Assembly: GCA_009767595.1 (NCBI GenBank)
Contig: VSDK01016286.1
Location: 84,218 to 148,217, forward strand
Length of the DNA: 64,000 nt
From: Symbiodinium kawagutii
Lineage: Eukaryota; Sar; Dinophyceae; Suessiales; Symbiodiniaceae
Direction of reading: 5' to 3'
In this document: one piece after another, positions 12,116 to 23,100 of the stretch
Position numbering within the stretch: the stretch's first letter is position 1
Layout: every line of letters starts with the position of its first letter
Notes under the pieces: generated by a model
The model's database searches: none
What the model saw: only the letters and a program-made list of their open reading frames with translations
What the model was told of the DNA's origin: nothing
Program-made: the position numbers and the translations under genes

Positions 12116-14286
12116 TAACGAAATTTGATTCTGTCTATATAACTCTTTATATGTCACCATAGTTATACGTCTGGATCTTTCATCATCCTTCATCATATTT
12201 CAGAAACAATTCAAAAAGTGAAAAGCAAACCGTCTTGCTTTCAGAATCAGGCTAATATTTGATCTTAATTGTTGTATCTTGTTCGCTGATTTGTCTTGTT
12301 TTTTTGTTGACACTTGGGGATCTATAGAATTGTGTGTTGTGTTTCTTCTGCTCTGACGCTGGAAACTGGTCTTGAAGAAATTTGAGGTTATATCTTGCTT
12401 TATTTAGATTTTATTTGATTCTATAGTCTTTGGATGTCTCTGGTTTTTATTTCGTTGTTTTTTAGGGCTTTAAGAAAAATGGTCTGAGCCCATCGAAATA
12501 TAGACAAGCATTTTTGCAGCATTGCAGGACACATGCCTAAACTGCTATCTTGGACGATTCTATAGGCTAAATAGGTTTTTTTGACCTTGCGCAACCCATT
12601 TTCTACTATAAAACGATAATACACAACCTTTTTACTTAATTCACAAGGGGATGTTTTGGCAAGCGACATGATTTTCCGACGATTCAATTTCTAGATTCCC
12701 TGTTGGTTTTCCAGGGTGTATGTCCGATACGATTGCTGGTTCTATGCCAAGAGTTGCCAGTATATTCCCAACGTATGACACTATATAGTTGTTGCTTTGT
12801 TCTGATCTTTGAACTCCTGTGGTTTGTTGGCTGTTTCTTTCAACGTTGCCAAAGCATGTTTTTGTTCATTGTGTGTTCTCAAGCTTGTTGACGGTTTCTT
12901 GGATTGATATTCTTGCTTTATCCATTCTGCTAATGCCATCTATTTTGAAATTGATAGATTACACATTGTTGATCATAGCTGGAATTTGCTGCTGAGCCAT
13001 ATGCAATTTACACATAGTTGAGCTCAGTGAGTTTTGTCATCATGGGATTCATGACTTGGATATGCAGCGGCCAGGGTTCGTTCACCATGGTTGCCCTACA
13101 AAGCAGCTTACAACCCCTAGAAATCATGATTAGTTCCTAAATACTAATTTAAGTGGGGATGCACATGCAAGTACTGAATGATACTGATGGTCTAGAGTCT
13201 AGAGGCAAAAACCTGCTGTTCATGCTGGTTGGTGCTGTTTGGTTCTGCTGATCCAGATCGTCTTATTCGTTGCTGTTTCATGCTCAGTTTTTTGATTGCT
13301 GTTTGGCAGCTGGAAAGTCAAAAGTGCTAAATAAATGAGGCTCATGAGTCATGGTTGATTTTCTAGGAGATCCATCCCGACTATATGATGATAGTGATGG
13401 TGATGATTATGATCATTAGCATGACAGTGATATATAACAATGTTCAATGTGATTTGATTAAAAACATTTACATGATCGGACATTGCAAGATCATGATTGT
13501 GCAATGCTGATGTCAACTGTGGACCGTGATTGAACCACCTACTGTAAGTTCAGTGTCATTTATCGTAATGGCACCTTTACCATGTTGACTAATTGCTTCA
13601 TCAACTATCATTGTCAGCAAATATATGCCAATAAATCAAACTATGGATTTTATTCTTCGTGGCAACCCTGGATCAAACCAATTTCTGATGTGAAGAACCA
13701 CCGTTCTTGATACGAACACCAGCCCCAAAGGAACCATGGAACCTATGGTCATAGCTAATGACTAATGATCAGCTTTGGTTCTGATTCTCCCAATGCAATG
13801 AGAATTCTGAACAATTATCAACCAAATAAAGAAGATAAGCAATTACCCATGAACCAAAATATCATTAGGCATCAGTGATGATCATTGCCTAGGCAATAAT
13901 ATACATTTTGAACCATTCATGTCTGTAATGATGATCACTATAATAAGATAAACATTTTGAACCATTGGCAACAGTGGTTGGTGGTTTCAAACATTTTTAT
14001 CCTATAGTAATTATGAAGGAATGGTTGGTTGACGTGCGCATATTTCTCATGACGAGATGCTTCAACCACAACCCATCACCGTAGTTGCACAACCACCTTA
14101 TGAACCGTTCAACTACTAGAAACCATCATTACTAGCCATAAACCACGAATTAATGATCATAGCCAATCACTTATAACCGTTATTATCCACTAGTCAACCA
14201 CGGGTTGCTTCAACCACTAACCCGGTAAAAAGCTTATGGCACCATTTCTTCTGATCACCGAAACGCCGATCGGACGCTGGCCTCAG
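12116..14286. other. array flank and AT-rich stretch without recognisable genes
   Basis: 12.12-12.9 kb keeps array-like words (GATTCTATAG, GATCTATAGAATTG, ACTATATAG) in decayed form. 12.9-14.2 kb is AT-rich with no TIR copy that I could define. Open frames at 12421-12687 (-) and 12703-12891 (+) show no motif or splice context and are judged chance. Confidence 0.4.
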
Positions 14287-14359
14287 GGTAAAAGCTCGTC
14301 GCTTAGAAAGTGCCGTGGTGAAGCAACTCGGCGATACCAATCATCCAGCCAACGCGCCG
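14287..14359 (+). CDS. putative exon, unknown function
   Basis: Between CTGGCCTCAG and the donor GTAAGC. One frame reads KARRLESAVVKQLGDTNHP..NAP, helix-like and mixed charge. An alternative frame (GKSSSLRKCRGEATRRYQSS) is also open, so the reading is uncertain. No domain recognised. It sits upstream of the NHL run and could belong to the same transcript. Confidence 0.35.
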
Positions 14360-14852
14360 GTAAGCTGACCAAGAAGTGGACAATCCACCATTTACGGCTG
14401 GTTTACCTGTCAAAATCCATGAAACCCATGGGTTCCTGCTGTTTAACAATAATGACTAGTGATGGGTAACAATAGGAGATACTAACCAACAAGACAATGA
14501 CTACGCACCGGTAAACTAACCAATGGAAGTGGAAAACCTATCATTTACAGCTGGTTTACCTATGAAAATTAACTCTTCAAAGTGCCGTTTTATAGTTTCC
14601 AGGTCAATTTGCCAGAGGGCAATTTGCTTGTTGTTGTACTTAATCCCACCACTATTTGATTAACATGGTGATTCATGGTTACCAATTATTATTAATGTCT
14701 ACCATTTTCATCGTTCCTATGAAGAGTGTTAGTTGTTGATTTGATTTTAGTAAACAGCAAGAGGACAGATAACCCCACTATTTCTACATTTCTTTCAGGT
14801 TGTGATGCTCCTTGTTGGTTAGCATGTCTACCATCGCATTAACTGTCGCCAG

Positions 14853-14983
14853 ACCTCACGACACCACCACGACACCACCATGGCACCCAGCACCAGCCGA
14901 GGAAGACGGATTTCCCCATCCAGCTCATGGCTGGTGGTTTCCATGAAGGAGACGATGTGTTCCAGCTGTTTCGACCTTATGAC
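14853..14983 (+). CDS. putative exon, unknown function
   Basis: Starts after CTGTCGCCAG and ends before GTGGCC. A frame entering with two bases and leaving in phase 0 gives RKTDFPIQLMAGGFHEGDDV then FQLFRPYD, which looks like folded protein, preceded by a His/Thr-rich stretch. No domain assigned. Other frames are partly open. Confidence 0.35.
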
Positions 14984-15271
14984 GTGGCCTAGCTGAAGCC
15001 ATGAGCTTGGTGAAGATGGCGTCCTGGATATGTTTCATGAAGCTAAGTCAGAATGGTTTGAGAAATCATGACAGATTTATTGAGAGATGTATTGAGAGAT
15101 GTACAGAGGCGTGGGGCTTCACTATGTGCCAATGAAGGGCCAGATCTTGTGTGTACCCGTTACCATCATTCGAAGAAGTAGAGATGCTGGCTTGCAGTTT
15201 GTCATTGCCATGGGACCAGCGCTGCGCTTCGCTCGTAACAAGATCAGATGGGGTTCTACAATTGACAGAAG

Positions 15272-15390
15272 TGGCTTTGTGTCAAAACCCTGTACCCTGG
15301 TTCCCCCATCATTCACCATTGTTTTTCCTACAGTTTTCTTGGCTATTATCTACCACTGGTTGGTTGGTGGAATCTGTTGACCCATGGCCA
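15272..15390. mobile_element. Family B TIR element, reversed copy
   Basis: Left end TGGCTTTGTGTCAAAACCCT, right end CTGTTGACCCATGGCCA. The core GTTCCCCCATCATTCACCATTG is the reverse of the usual family core. It ends at the start of the next putative exon. Confidence 0.75.
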
Positions 15391-15506
15391 AGTATGGTAC
15401 CCGGCCCACCAACCTGAATGGGAAATCCGCCATTGATGCGCTCAACACCCCGTCGGAAACGGCGAGAAACTGCCGCGCCACAAGATGCGCATGGCTCCAC
15501 ATCCAG
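15389..15506 (+). CDS. putative exon, unknown function
   Basis: The frame reads YGTRPTNLNGKSAIDALNTP and continues SETARNCRATRCAWLHIQ up to CATCCAG|GTTGGT. Third positions are about 70% GC, higher than in the other frames. The 5' boundary is not fixed, because family B ends almost exactly where the frame becomes convincing. No domain recognised. Confidence 0.35.
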
Positions 15507-15598
15507 GTTGGTGATGTCCCACAACCAGGGCTAGGTATTCCATATGACTTCTGGAGACCAAGGCCGCCAAGGCCTGGTATACAACCAATCAGTCATTC

Positions 15599-15699
15599 CA
15601 TATGGCTATGGGTCAATATTAACCATCAATCAACAATAATGGGAAAACAATGGTTAATGATGGGAACCAGGGGTACAGGGTTTGACTCGGAGCCATATG
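15599..15699. mobile_element. Family B TIR element
   Basis: CATATGGCTATGGGTCAATA at the left and GACTCGGAGCCATATG at the right, around the standard core (AAAACAATGGTTAATGATGG, AACCAGGGGTACAGGGTT). The CATATG at both tips may be part of the inverted repeat or a target duplication. Confidence 0.85.
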
Positions 15700-15932
15700 G
15701 TGTTTCTTACTCATACCAATATTGGATATCACTACAGATGGTGCAATCTGGTAGGTGATTGCAATTATATATACGGTTCCGGAATCCCCAACCATTCGTC
15801 AAGAAGAGGTTTTGCGAAAGCGCTTCTGACCGAGATCAAAAGCGGGGTGATGGTCAATGTCAAATGCCCAGCAAGAAATCCCTTATGGATGACAGACCCC
15901 ACGATACGTAGTATTATGGATGACTTCGAGTG

Positions 15933-16025
15933 GTGGTTTCTTAAACTAGGGAATCAATGGTTGGTTTACTAGTAAAAATGATTACTACTGGATGATCTCG
16001 GGGGTCCCTTATTTTGAGAAACACC
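15933..16025. mobile_element. Family A TIR element, copy 4
   Basis: Left end GTGGTTTCTTAAACTAGGG (diverged), right end GGGTCCCTTATTTTGAGAAACACC. The core has the usual ATGATT..TGGATGAT words. Confidence 0.75.
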
Positions 16026-16098
16026 CGTTTACCTTTGGATTTTTTCACAGGTTGTAGCATTAGTGCTGACTGCGACCGGTGGTGAAGATTGCTGGCAG

Positions 16099-16194
16099 AG
16101 TTTTTCAACGAGTTGCGGCACCAGGTTGCACGTGACGACAGCACTGGTTCAATCTATGTGTCCGACATGATGAACCATCGAATTCAGTGCCCCG
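16099..16194 (+). CDS. NHL-repeat exon (beta-propeller blade)
   Basis: Acceptor GCTGGCAG and donor CCCCG|GTGGGA. Entering with two bases, the frame reads FFNELRHQVAR then DDSTGSIYVSDMMNHRIQ. This is the NHL core: Y-V-S-D followed by N-H-R and I-Q. In the family, such units form six-bladed propellers that bind protein or RNA partners. The exon ends in phase 1, matching the start of the 18481 exon (g+GT gives Gly), although exons may lie between. Confidence 0.65.
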
Positions 16195-17499
16195 GTGGGA
16201 TGGAGTGTTGATACCTCGAATGCCCAGCCAAAGCCGCGCATTCACCACGGTTGAGTCGGGGCTACCATGTTGAGCTATCCCAGGGAGTGCCATGTAGAAC
16301 TCAAAGATGCGACGGGAATAGAACTATCAACCAGCGAACCAATCCTGGGCGTAATCTGGTGAAAATGCTCAGCCAAAGTCGGCATTTGGATGGTATGACA
16401 TTATCTAGAATTTGCTTCCGTTCGCAGGCCAGGTTGCATGACTGATGAGCAATCGATGGATGACAACTGTTTGGAGTTCAAAAAAGCCAACTGCTGCAGT
16501 GGCAGTCAATCATAACCATTGCTAATCTGACTATTTACACACATAGCGTTCCAGTCATAACTGCAGCCAACAATCGTCAAGGATGAAACTTCAAGTAGTC
16601 TTTCTTGGAGAATGATGGCTGATCCATTTGCAAATGTAGGCTGATGAGTTACCCCCGGGTATGGTTTGTTTTATATGGTTCCCTCCGCTGATTTTGCTTA
16701 AAGTCAGTCGCAAGGACTTTTGCAAGGACCCTCTTTGCGACGGTGTGCCGTTGTGATTTGCATCAAAACGGAAGAATTGCAATGACTTCAGCGTTTAGGA
16801 GTATCAGACATTAACGGCTGGATCTGCTGATTGTCAATAAACGGACCTCCCATTATGTTGACCAATATCTAAATAATTAACCAATATGATTTATTAATGT
16901 TGGTTATGGTGCTTAATGCTGGCTCCCAAATCTAAGGCTGGTTCCCAAATGTTATGTTGGTTTCCAAATGCAATTCACCAATATGACCCTATCATATCCC
17001 GCGCTATTGCTGGTTTGATTCGATGGTAGTGTCACAATTGCATTTATGTAAGAATCCTTGAAGGTTGCTGGTGAATTTCACCGGTAGTGAAATGTTACTA
17101 GCACTGTGTGGTTAACCAATGTTACGTTAGCCATGAATCAACTCCTATACAGTGACCACATTACAACATGATGATATTTATAGTCATTAATGTAAGAATG
17201 GTTGAAGCTCAATAACAAGAACGAGGTACAGCAATATGAAGAGCCACAATTATAAATTCATAGTCATTCCTATTAGATCTTATTAGCCAATATGAAGCAA
17301 TATTAAATAACCATGCTAATTAAGCATCGTTAGCCATTCTAAGAGATAATCATTATATCTTCTTATCATTTATCGTTAGTTATTATGGCCTATGAACTAG
17401 TGATGACTAATAGGCTTAACTAACCATCTTAGCTGGTGATTGAACTATCTTAACTAATGATTATGGCTGAGCCATCCTTCGCCATTCTCAAGAGCCATC
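16195..17499 (+). other. intron-like stretch, nothing firm
   Basis: AT-rich. Short open frames at 16251-16445 and 16591-16782 lack motif support. 16840-17480 is a field of ATTAACCAATATGA/TTAGCCAT-type words with no TIR element that I could delimit. Confidence 0.35.
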
Positions 17500-17650
17500 A
17501 TCTTCCATGGATCTCATCTTGGCCACCGTCATGAGCACCGCTCTGAACCGCGTCAGCCGAGGCGGTGGAGCGATGGCGTGCCCGAAACGGTCTTCGGGGG
17601 CACCTATGGCGGAGGTCCCTGTGGGTGGCACCGGTGGGTGGTACCCTTTC
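17500..17650 (+). CDS. NHL-like exon, two candidate fr. readings
   Basis: A strongly GC-rich island. One frame reads LILATVMSTALNRVSRGGG followed by AMACPKRSSGAP, resembling a diverged NHL core plus glycine linker. Another reads RRWSDGVPETVFGGTYGGGP, which resembles the linker between NHL units (RW-x-DG..TV-x-GG). Third-position GC is above 70% in both. Boundaries are unresolved: several AG (TCAAG, CATGAG, CGTCAG) and GT choices exist. Coding nature is likely; frame is not settled. Confidence 0.45.
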
Positions 17651-18480
17651 CGTTCCTGATGGCTTAGAGTTGGAGAAGATCATGAATCAGGACTTTTGTG
17701 GAATCTATGTGTTGTTGGGTCCACATCTAGATGAGCTTGAGCCAAAAGCAGTCTCGTGATAGTTTCCCAGCCGTGGTGCAAATGATGAATCAATTCAACC
17801 ATATGTCCAACTCGCAGCCAACGATCCTTCCCAACCAATCATTAAGTGATATTCAGCAACATATGGGGATTGGTTGGCATGCCAAATATCCAACAAACAA
17901 TCAGGTAGTTGTGCATTTCTAATGTACTGCAGACTTCTGATCAAACAGACCTGGAATGGTTGCCATGGTGAGGTCAAGCCGCTGCATGTAGTCGAACATT
18001 TTGCGCAAGATTGACTGGCGTTCCAGATGGTTTTGAGCGCCATCCAGACCTATGGATCATTCTAAGTCTTGGAGTGGTTTATCCTGGATCGGATCTCCCG
18101 CTTGTGCCACTTGCTTGAGATCACTTTAGAACTGATCTAATTTTTGTTTCCTCTTGGTTCAAAAGGATTAAGCACTAACAGCAGCCGTTGTGAATGGCAC
18201 TTGTGATTGCCTCGAAAGAAGCTGGGTGATATCCCCGAATACATGATCATAGTAACCCCGCAGCTTTACTCGCCTCCTCTGAAACTGTGCCAGAGTTTTT
18301 TCAGCGAATGATGCGTAGAGTGTCAACAAAATTCACCACGGAAAGACATGTTGAGGGCTCTCGGTGGATTTGAGGGATAGAAATCCAAGTTTACGAAAGA
18401 TCCCTGAAACTTCACAGTGATGGCCGAACTTGGGGGCAAAGAAACACAAAAGCGAGGTGATGCCATCGCATCCTCTGCAG

Positions 18481-18539
18481 GTGATGACCAGTTGAGGTTC
18501 CCTCGTGGCATAATGCTGCAATCTGGGAGTCTCTTGGCC
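18481..18539 (+). CDS. NHL-repeat exon
   Basis: Starts right after CATCCTCTGCAG and is read with two leading bases as DDQLRFPRGIMLQSGSLLA. This matches the QL-x-x-P-x-G-I opening strand of an NHL unit. The donor is GTACAG after GCC. If the frame is extended without splicing it stays open to 18608 (VQWGYKWMARDAF). The upstream phase (1) matches the exon at 16099-16194. Confidence 0.55.
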
Positions 18540-18698
18540 GTACAGTGGGGCTACAAATGGATGGCTAGAGATGCTTTTACCGGAGCTAGGATGATAAACT
18601 TCAGCTAGATGGAGATTTGTCAGTTCATTAGCACAGAACTGGTATTTAAGTGTTGTAATGTATTACTTGATGTGTGTTTGACTTGGTTCTACTGATAG

Positions 18699-18889
18699 CC
18701 GGCAAGGAATTCTTGTTGTCCGGGGAAATCATCCAACCCTTGGGGAGACTGTTGTGAGTTGGACCACTCTTCTGGTTGGTGGTTGGGAGGGAGCGATGAG
18801 CTGCGCCAGGGGTGCCCAGGGCCAGCCGTTTCAAGGGCCTTTGAAGGGAGCGATTTGGAGCTACCCGGAGGGTTCTAGCCAAATGCTAG
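18699..18889 (+). CDS. NHL-like exon
   Basis: Acceptor CTACTGATAG, donor CTAG|GTGAGT. One frame reads GILVVRGNHPTLGETVVSWT then TLLVGGWEGAMSCARGAQ. The phase-0 frame, which follows the previous exon in phase, gives ELDHSSGWWLGGSDELRQG then EGSDLELPGG, with an NHL-like linker and 'LELPGG' strand start; its donor would be GTTCTA near 18871. Both are open, so the exon is probable but its protein is not certain. Confidence 0.45.
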
Positions 18890-20491
18890 GTGAGTTTCAT
18901 TGTTGTTGGATTTTGTGGTGTACTATCTTGAGCTATCACCACTGTGTCCACAGTGGTGCTATAAGTGCAAAGAACGATTGACAGTGGTTAACAGTGCTTA
19001 TTTTAGCGTTTTCAACAATGGGTGATATCCAAAAATTGGTGAAGGCTGATTTCGGATGTTGACATGAGGAAAGTTCTTTCGTTCCGCTCATCCTTGATGT
19101 TCGTTTGCCCATTTCGGCACTGGCCGGTCCTGCAGCTGGGTACTCCAAAGAACCTCCAAAACTGCGCTCATACAGCCGTTTCATATGTGGGGTCTGTTCA
19201 AAACCCCCTACCAAGGAAACATGATGAAAGGAGCGAAACTATCCAACGATGATGATTTTTTACAATAAGAGTAAGTAGCGGCCCCCAGCTAAACACGATG
19301 GTTCCCCACCTTAGCGCTGAGTTTGCGGTAGCTCCGCGCTAGCATTTAGCATCATGATGATAATGTTATTTTGATTCTCAATGCCTTATCTTCTTTTTGT
19401 TCTGTCACCGCAACTTTTGTTTTCTTCATGCAACTTGTCCGAACGCCAAGACCTGTCCACAAAATCTGCGCTAGCTCCGCGCTAGCAACGCGCTAGCAAA
19501 AGGGTCCAGAGCCCCCTACCCTTGAGTATCCCTCGACACGACAATTTCTTCACATCTTCATTCATTTTGTTGTTTGGTCCAGCTTCCCAAGAAGTTAAGA
19601 TTGGTGTCGCTAGTGCGGGGAACGAAACACGACATGGTCAATCGTTCTCCTATGCTTGAATTCTCGAAACGAGTTCTTGCAGTTCATCCTCCTCCGAAGC
19701 CAACTAGAAGCGAACCGCACTAACTCCAGATTTCGCAATGGTGCATGTGTTTTTAATTGTTTTGGTTCAGGATGTTGCTGGGCCAGCGAATGATTGATTT
19801 CAATAGCGGGCCCCCGAGAGAACAAGGGGTTTGCACCAAAGTGGCTAAAGACATTTATTTTGAAAAGCCCCCATGTACATTTCCATTATACTTGGCATAA
19901 TCTTACTTTGGCATTTTTCCTGGCATGGTTGACATCGCCAACCAGAACACGATTATAGATAAATGGTGGGTGCTTTGGGAGGACTGCCATTGAGAAATTT
20001 TTTCGGATAGCTTGTAGACCACGAAGCCATGGACTTGTACCGATCAGAGTGTTTTAATAAACACTCGTGCAACCAGGGAACATGGACCTGGTAACCAGTT
20101 GAAACTGATTTCAGGCTTTGGCAGAAATGAGGATCCCTGTCAAAGCGGTGGGAGGATTCCAGGGACTGTAACTGCGTGGTAACCATAGGACTTGGAACTC
20201 CCATGGCTGAGGTTACAGCTACTGTATATGGGGGGGAAGCAAGAATGGTGACTACCTACTCATTGAAACTGGATGACACTCTAGCTACTGCCTTCTCGCA
20301 ATATACCCCCTGAATATCATTCAAGATGTATAGATGACGATCAACCACGAAACATGGGGATGTTTCATTATAATTATACTAGATGGGTCTTTGCTTAGCT
20401 TGGTTTGTGGTTAGGTTTCAAAGATTGACACAGCACTTTACGGAAATACATTATGATGTACCCCTGCTTGGGACGGCGACCAAAATCTGAG
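18890..20491 (+). other. intron-like stretch with two weak open frames
   Basis: A + frame near 19080-19215 reads LILDVRLPISALAGPAAGYS and another at about 19600-19722 reads VSLVRGTKHDMVNRSPMLEF and ends at TAA. Neither has a domain, and third-position GC is low, so they are not called as exons. The cluster of GCGCTAGC words at 19310-19500 is described under findings. No TIR element is obvious. Confidence 0.3.
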
Positions 20492-20613
20492 GTTTGTACA
20501 TCGCAGACAGTGGCAATCATCGCATCCTCCAATGGGATGTGACGGGAGGACATCCGAAAGCTGGGAAACAGCAACGGAGCCACTGGCACCTGGGGATCAG
20601 AATCACCCTTCAG
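20492..20613 (+). CDS. NHL-repeat exon
   Basis: Acceptor ATCTGAG, then GT plus the frame LYIADSGNHRILQWDVTGG, a textbook NHL core (YIAD, GNHR, LQW). It continues through HPKAGKQQRSHWHLGIRITL to Q, before GTGTTT. It is 122 bp, entering with two bases and leaving in phase 0. This is the best-preserved blade motif in the window. The loop after TGG is longer and more basic than is typical. Confidence 0.7.
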
Positions 20614-21156
20614 GTGTTTTCAATTCGTTGCGTAGGGACCTTCTGCACACATGGGCACCATCTGTGCATAGTTTGCATATACAAACATCATCAGGCATCT
20701 ATGTCAGCAACAATTGCATGATTGCATTGTAATTTATGGTGCCTTCACAAATTGGTAAGGGTGCATGGTTGTTGATGTTCTTGATTGAGATCTAAGAGAT
20801 TCATGTTCATCGACAGATGTTTATTGCTGGCTTGTTGTATTACAATACTGGAATTTGCTATTGGTTGGTGCTTTCAAAGACTTTTGATTTTCCCTAGTAA
20901 TCATTAACAAATGGTTGGTTAACTAATATGGATTGGGAACACCAACCAGCTAGTTACACTCTAGTTGAACTGGGCTTGATAGCAGTGCTGTCCGCCCCTT
21001 CGGGAGGTCAGCATCTTGACCGAAGATAAGCCAGGCAGTTGCACTAATCCACCCGTAGTTCCAATGGCTTCGTAGAGTCAAAACATTACCATCATTCACC
21101 AACTTGTAACCCTTACCAATCATTCAGCCATCAACTCAAACCCATTCAGTATTGAA

Positions 21157-21288
21157 TAATGGCTACCCAGGATTAATAAACCCCTGGTTGATTAACTAGG
21201 GGGGTTCCCATTTTAATGGAAAACCAAGGCTTTTAGGGGATACCCCTTATTAATAAACCAGGGGTTTATTAATCCTGGGTAGCCATTA
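21157..21288. mobile_element. 132-bp hairpin element with 31-bp perfect TIRs
   Basis: Arms 21157-21187 and 21258-21288 are exact reverse complements, starting TAATGGCTACCCAGGATTAA. The core, with GGGGGGTTCCCATTTTAATGG and TTTTAGGGGATACCCC, is itself partly palindromic. It is unlike families A and B at the tips, so it probably represents a third TIR family (single copy here). Confidence 0.85.
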
Positions 21289-21322
21289 ATAAAGATGAAA
21301 CGACCATTGACCGACCATCAAG

Positions 21323-21419
21323 ACCCAACTTGGGGACTCCAAAGGACCCACCCCAAACTGACGCGCTCAGCAGCGCCCAGCAGCCGGCGTTGCTGCCATG
21401 CAACGTTGCACTGCGCCAG
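21323..21419 (+). CDS. putative exon, unknown function
   Basis: From ACCATCAAG to the donor CGCCAG|GTCAGT. Entering with one base it reads PNLGTPKDPPQTDALSSAQQ then PALLPCNVALRQ, leaving in phase 0. Third positions are about 78% GC. It resembles a Pro/Ala-rich linker between propeller segments. An overlapping frame is also open, but with lower third-position GC. Confidence 0.45.
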
Positions 21420-21429
21420 GTCAGTTGAG

Positions 21430-21640
21430 TGCACTGATGTGGTGGTTTCATCCAATAGTAAAACCATTCATAGTGATGTGAAACCACCATATTCAATGGT
21501 TTTACTATGAATAGTGAAATTGACCAATAGTAAAATATCATTCATTATACCATTCATCGAACATACTAAAACCATTGTCCATTAGTGATGTGAATTCATA
21601 GTAAAATCACTGACATCAGTGCATTGAATATTATGGTGGT
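21430..21640. repeat. imperfect hairpin region
   Basis: Words GTGGTTTCA..AATAGTAAAACCATTCATAG and their complements (ATGGTTTTACTATGAATAG) alternate. The outer arms TGCACTGATGT and ACATCAGTGCA pair. It is probably a degraded inverted-repeat insertion. Confidence 0.5.
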
Positions 21641-21890
21641 TTCATCATTTACATTGGTCATTGATAACACAACTCATGATCCGCCAGATCATTGTTGGAT
21701 GATCTGCTCTGTCAATGATCAACCAATCTCATCTCAAGCCATGCGCACAAGGGTGCTCCCAGATAGCCCCAATAGTCAACACAGCCTTTCTGCCAGTATC
21801 TTAGGATGATAGTAGAAATAGTGCAGTCAGATGCCGAATAGTCAGACAACATCATTTGGATTGCCATCAAAAGCTTCGCTTCCGCCGCAG

Positions 21891-22019
21891 GAAGCTCTGT
21901 TGGGGTCGTGGTGGCGGGCGAACTTGGTGTCTTGTATGTGGGGGATCCAAGTGTTTTCGCCGCTTTCAAGTGGTGGGATCCTACCCCACAGAAAGCATCA
22001 TATCGCTGCATGAATCGTG
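21891..22019 (+). CDS. NHL-like exon
   Basis: After TCCGCCGCAG the frame reads SVGVVVAGELGVLYVGDPSV then FAAFKWWDPTPQK. The 'LGVLYVGDPSVFAAFKW' part fits a blade in which YVGD replaces YVAD and the NHR position has decayed. The donor could be GTGGGA at 21973 or GTACCA at 22020. The uninterrupted frame runs to 22207. Similar in style to the 24201 exon. Confidence 0.5.
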
Positions 22020-22962
22020 GTACCACACCTGACGCATTGCTTGATGACGCGCGACAATGGTTAATCCTGGTTGATCACTTGGTTGATTTGATTTTGAAAT
22101 CTGCAATTCTGGAGCTCGTTGACACCCCCACCTTTGGAAACTGCCAGTGGTCTGTCTGGACACCTGAGCTGTTTGAGCTATCCTGGAATCAGCTGTGGTA
22201 CCTGTGAAGTTACACGGCTAGGCGTCTATAGTAACCGACCAACTATGGAGAAATTGCTACCAATAATAGGCAAAATAGTGGTTCACGATGGGGGAACCGG
22301 GGGTACAGGGTTTTGACCCATACGCATACCATGCATTGCGTATGCTGATGGATTTGTGGCTTACTGCTATACTCATAGATAGCTGCTTGTGCCCATGGTC
22401 AAAGCCATGTGGTCCCACACCTGTACAGGTACGTATGGATTGGTCCAAAAGTCATGGACAAGCTGGTTGGTTGCCTTGACAATCAATAATTCAAGGAATC
22501 CTTGGATACCACCAATTGCCACCATTTATGGACACAACCGTGAACATGGGAAATTGCATAGTTATACCATTAGTGTGGATCAAGTTGGCAATAGCTCGAA
22601 CACAAAAATCATGGTCCCAAATAGTGAATGTGCAAACACATGTAAACACCAAAGATGAGCTTGTTCCTGCAAGCACATGGGTGTGAAATGGTTTGTCCTG
22701 TCCATTGATTTGGTTCCAATTGCATGCTCCAACGATAATTATGTGTACCGACGGATCATCAGACTCTGACTGGTTGTTTTTTCTGGTTGCTTTGCATAAT
22801 AGCACTAAGAAGTATACAAATAAAATGTCGATTGTTTGCACTTATACACTGACATACATATATATATATATAAATATATACAGTATACATTTAGTCATTA
22901 CACGATGTCTATATCATATATAGTGTCTGTACATATTCCAAACGTCTCCAAACACACCATGA
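22020..22962 (+). other. intron-like stretch
   Basis: Holds a left-truncated family B copy (22243-22325, ending in GGTACAGGGTTTTGACCCAT) and AT-rich sequence with a TATATA run at 22855-22890. Open frames on both strands at 22389-22841 have no recognisable motif. Confidence 0.35.
22243..22325. mobile_element. Family B element, left-truncated
   Basis: The core and right end are conserved (GATGGGGGAACCGGGGGTAC, AGGGTTTTGACCCATACG) but the left TGGCTATGGGTCAA tip is missing. Confidence 0.55.
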
Positions 22963-23100
22963 TGCGCCTCCACCCGCCACGATGGCACCTCCATCTCTGT
23001 GGCCCTGCGCCAGGACCGTCAGGGTCAGATCCGAGGCTACGATGCCACGGGGCGCCGCCGCGGCCCAGGGCAGGTGGCTGTGGAAAGAAGTCATGGGGAT
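22963..23100 (-). CDS. GC-rich island; possible NHL fragment on the minus strand
   Basis: On the minus strand a frame reads PRGIVASDLTLTVLAQGHRD then GGAIVAGGGA, with the P-R-G-I and I-V-A-G-G landmarks of an NHL unit. On the + strand other frames are open too, including SISVALRQDRQGQIRGYDAT before CCAGGGCAG|GTGGCT. Most other NHL exons here are +, so a minus call implies an inverted fragment or a separate gene. Strand unresolved. Confidence 0.35.
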
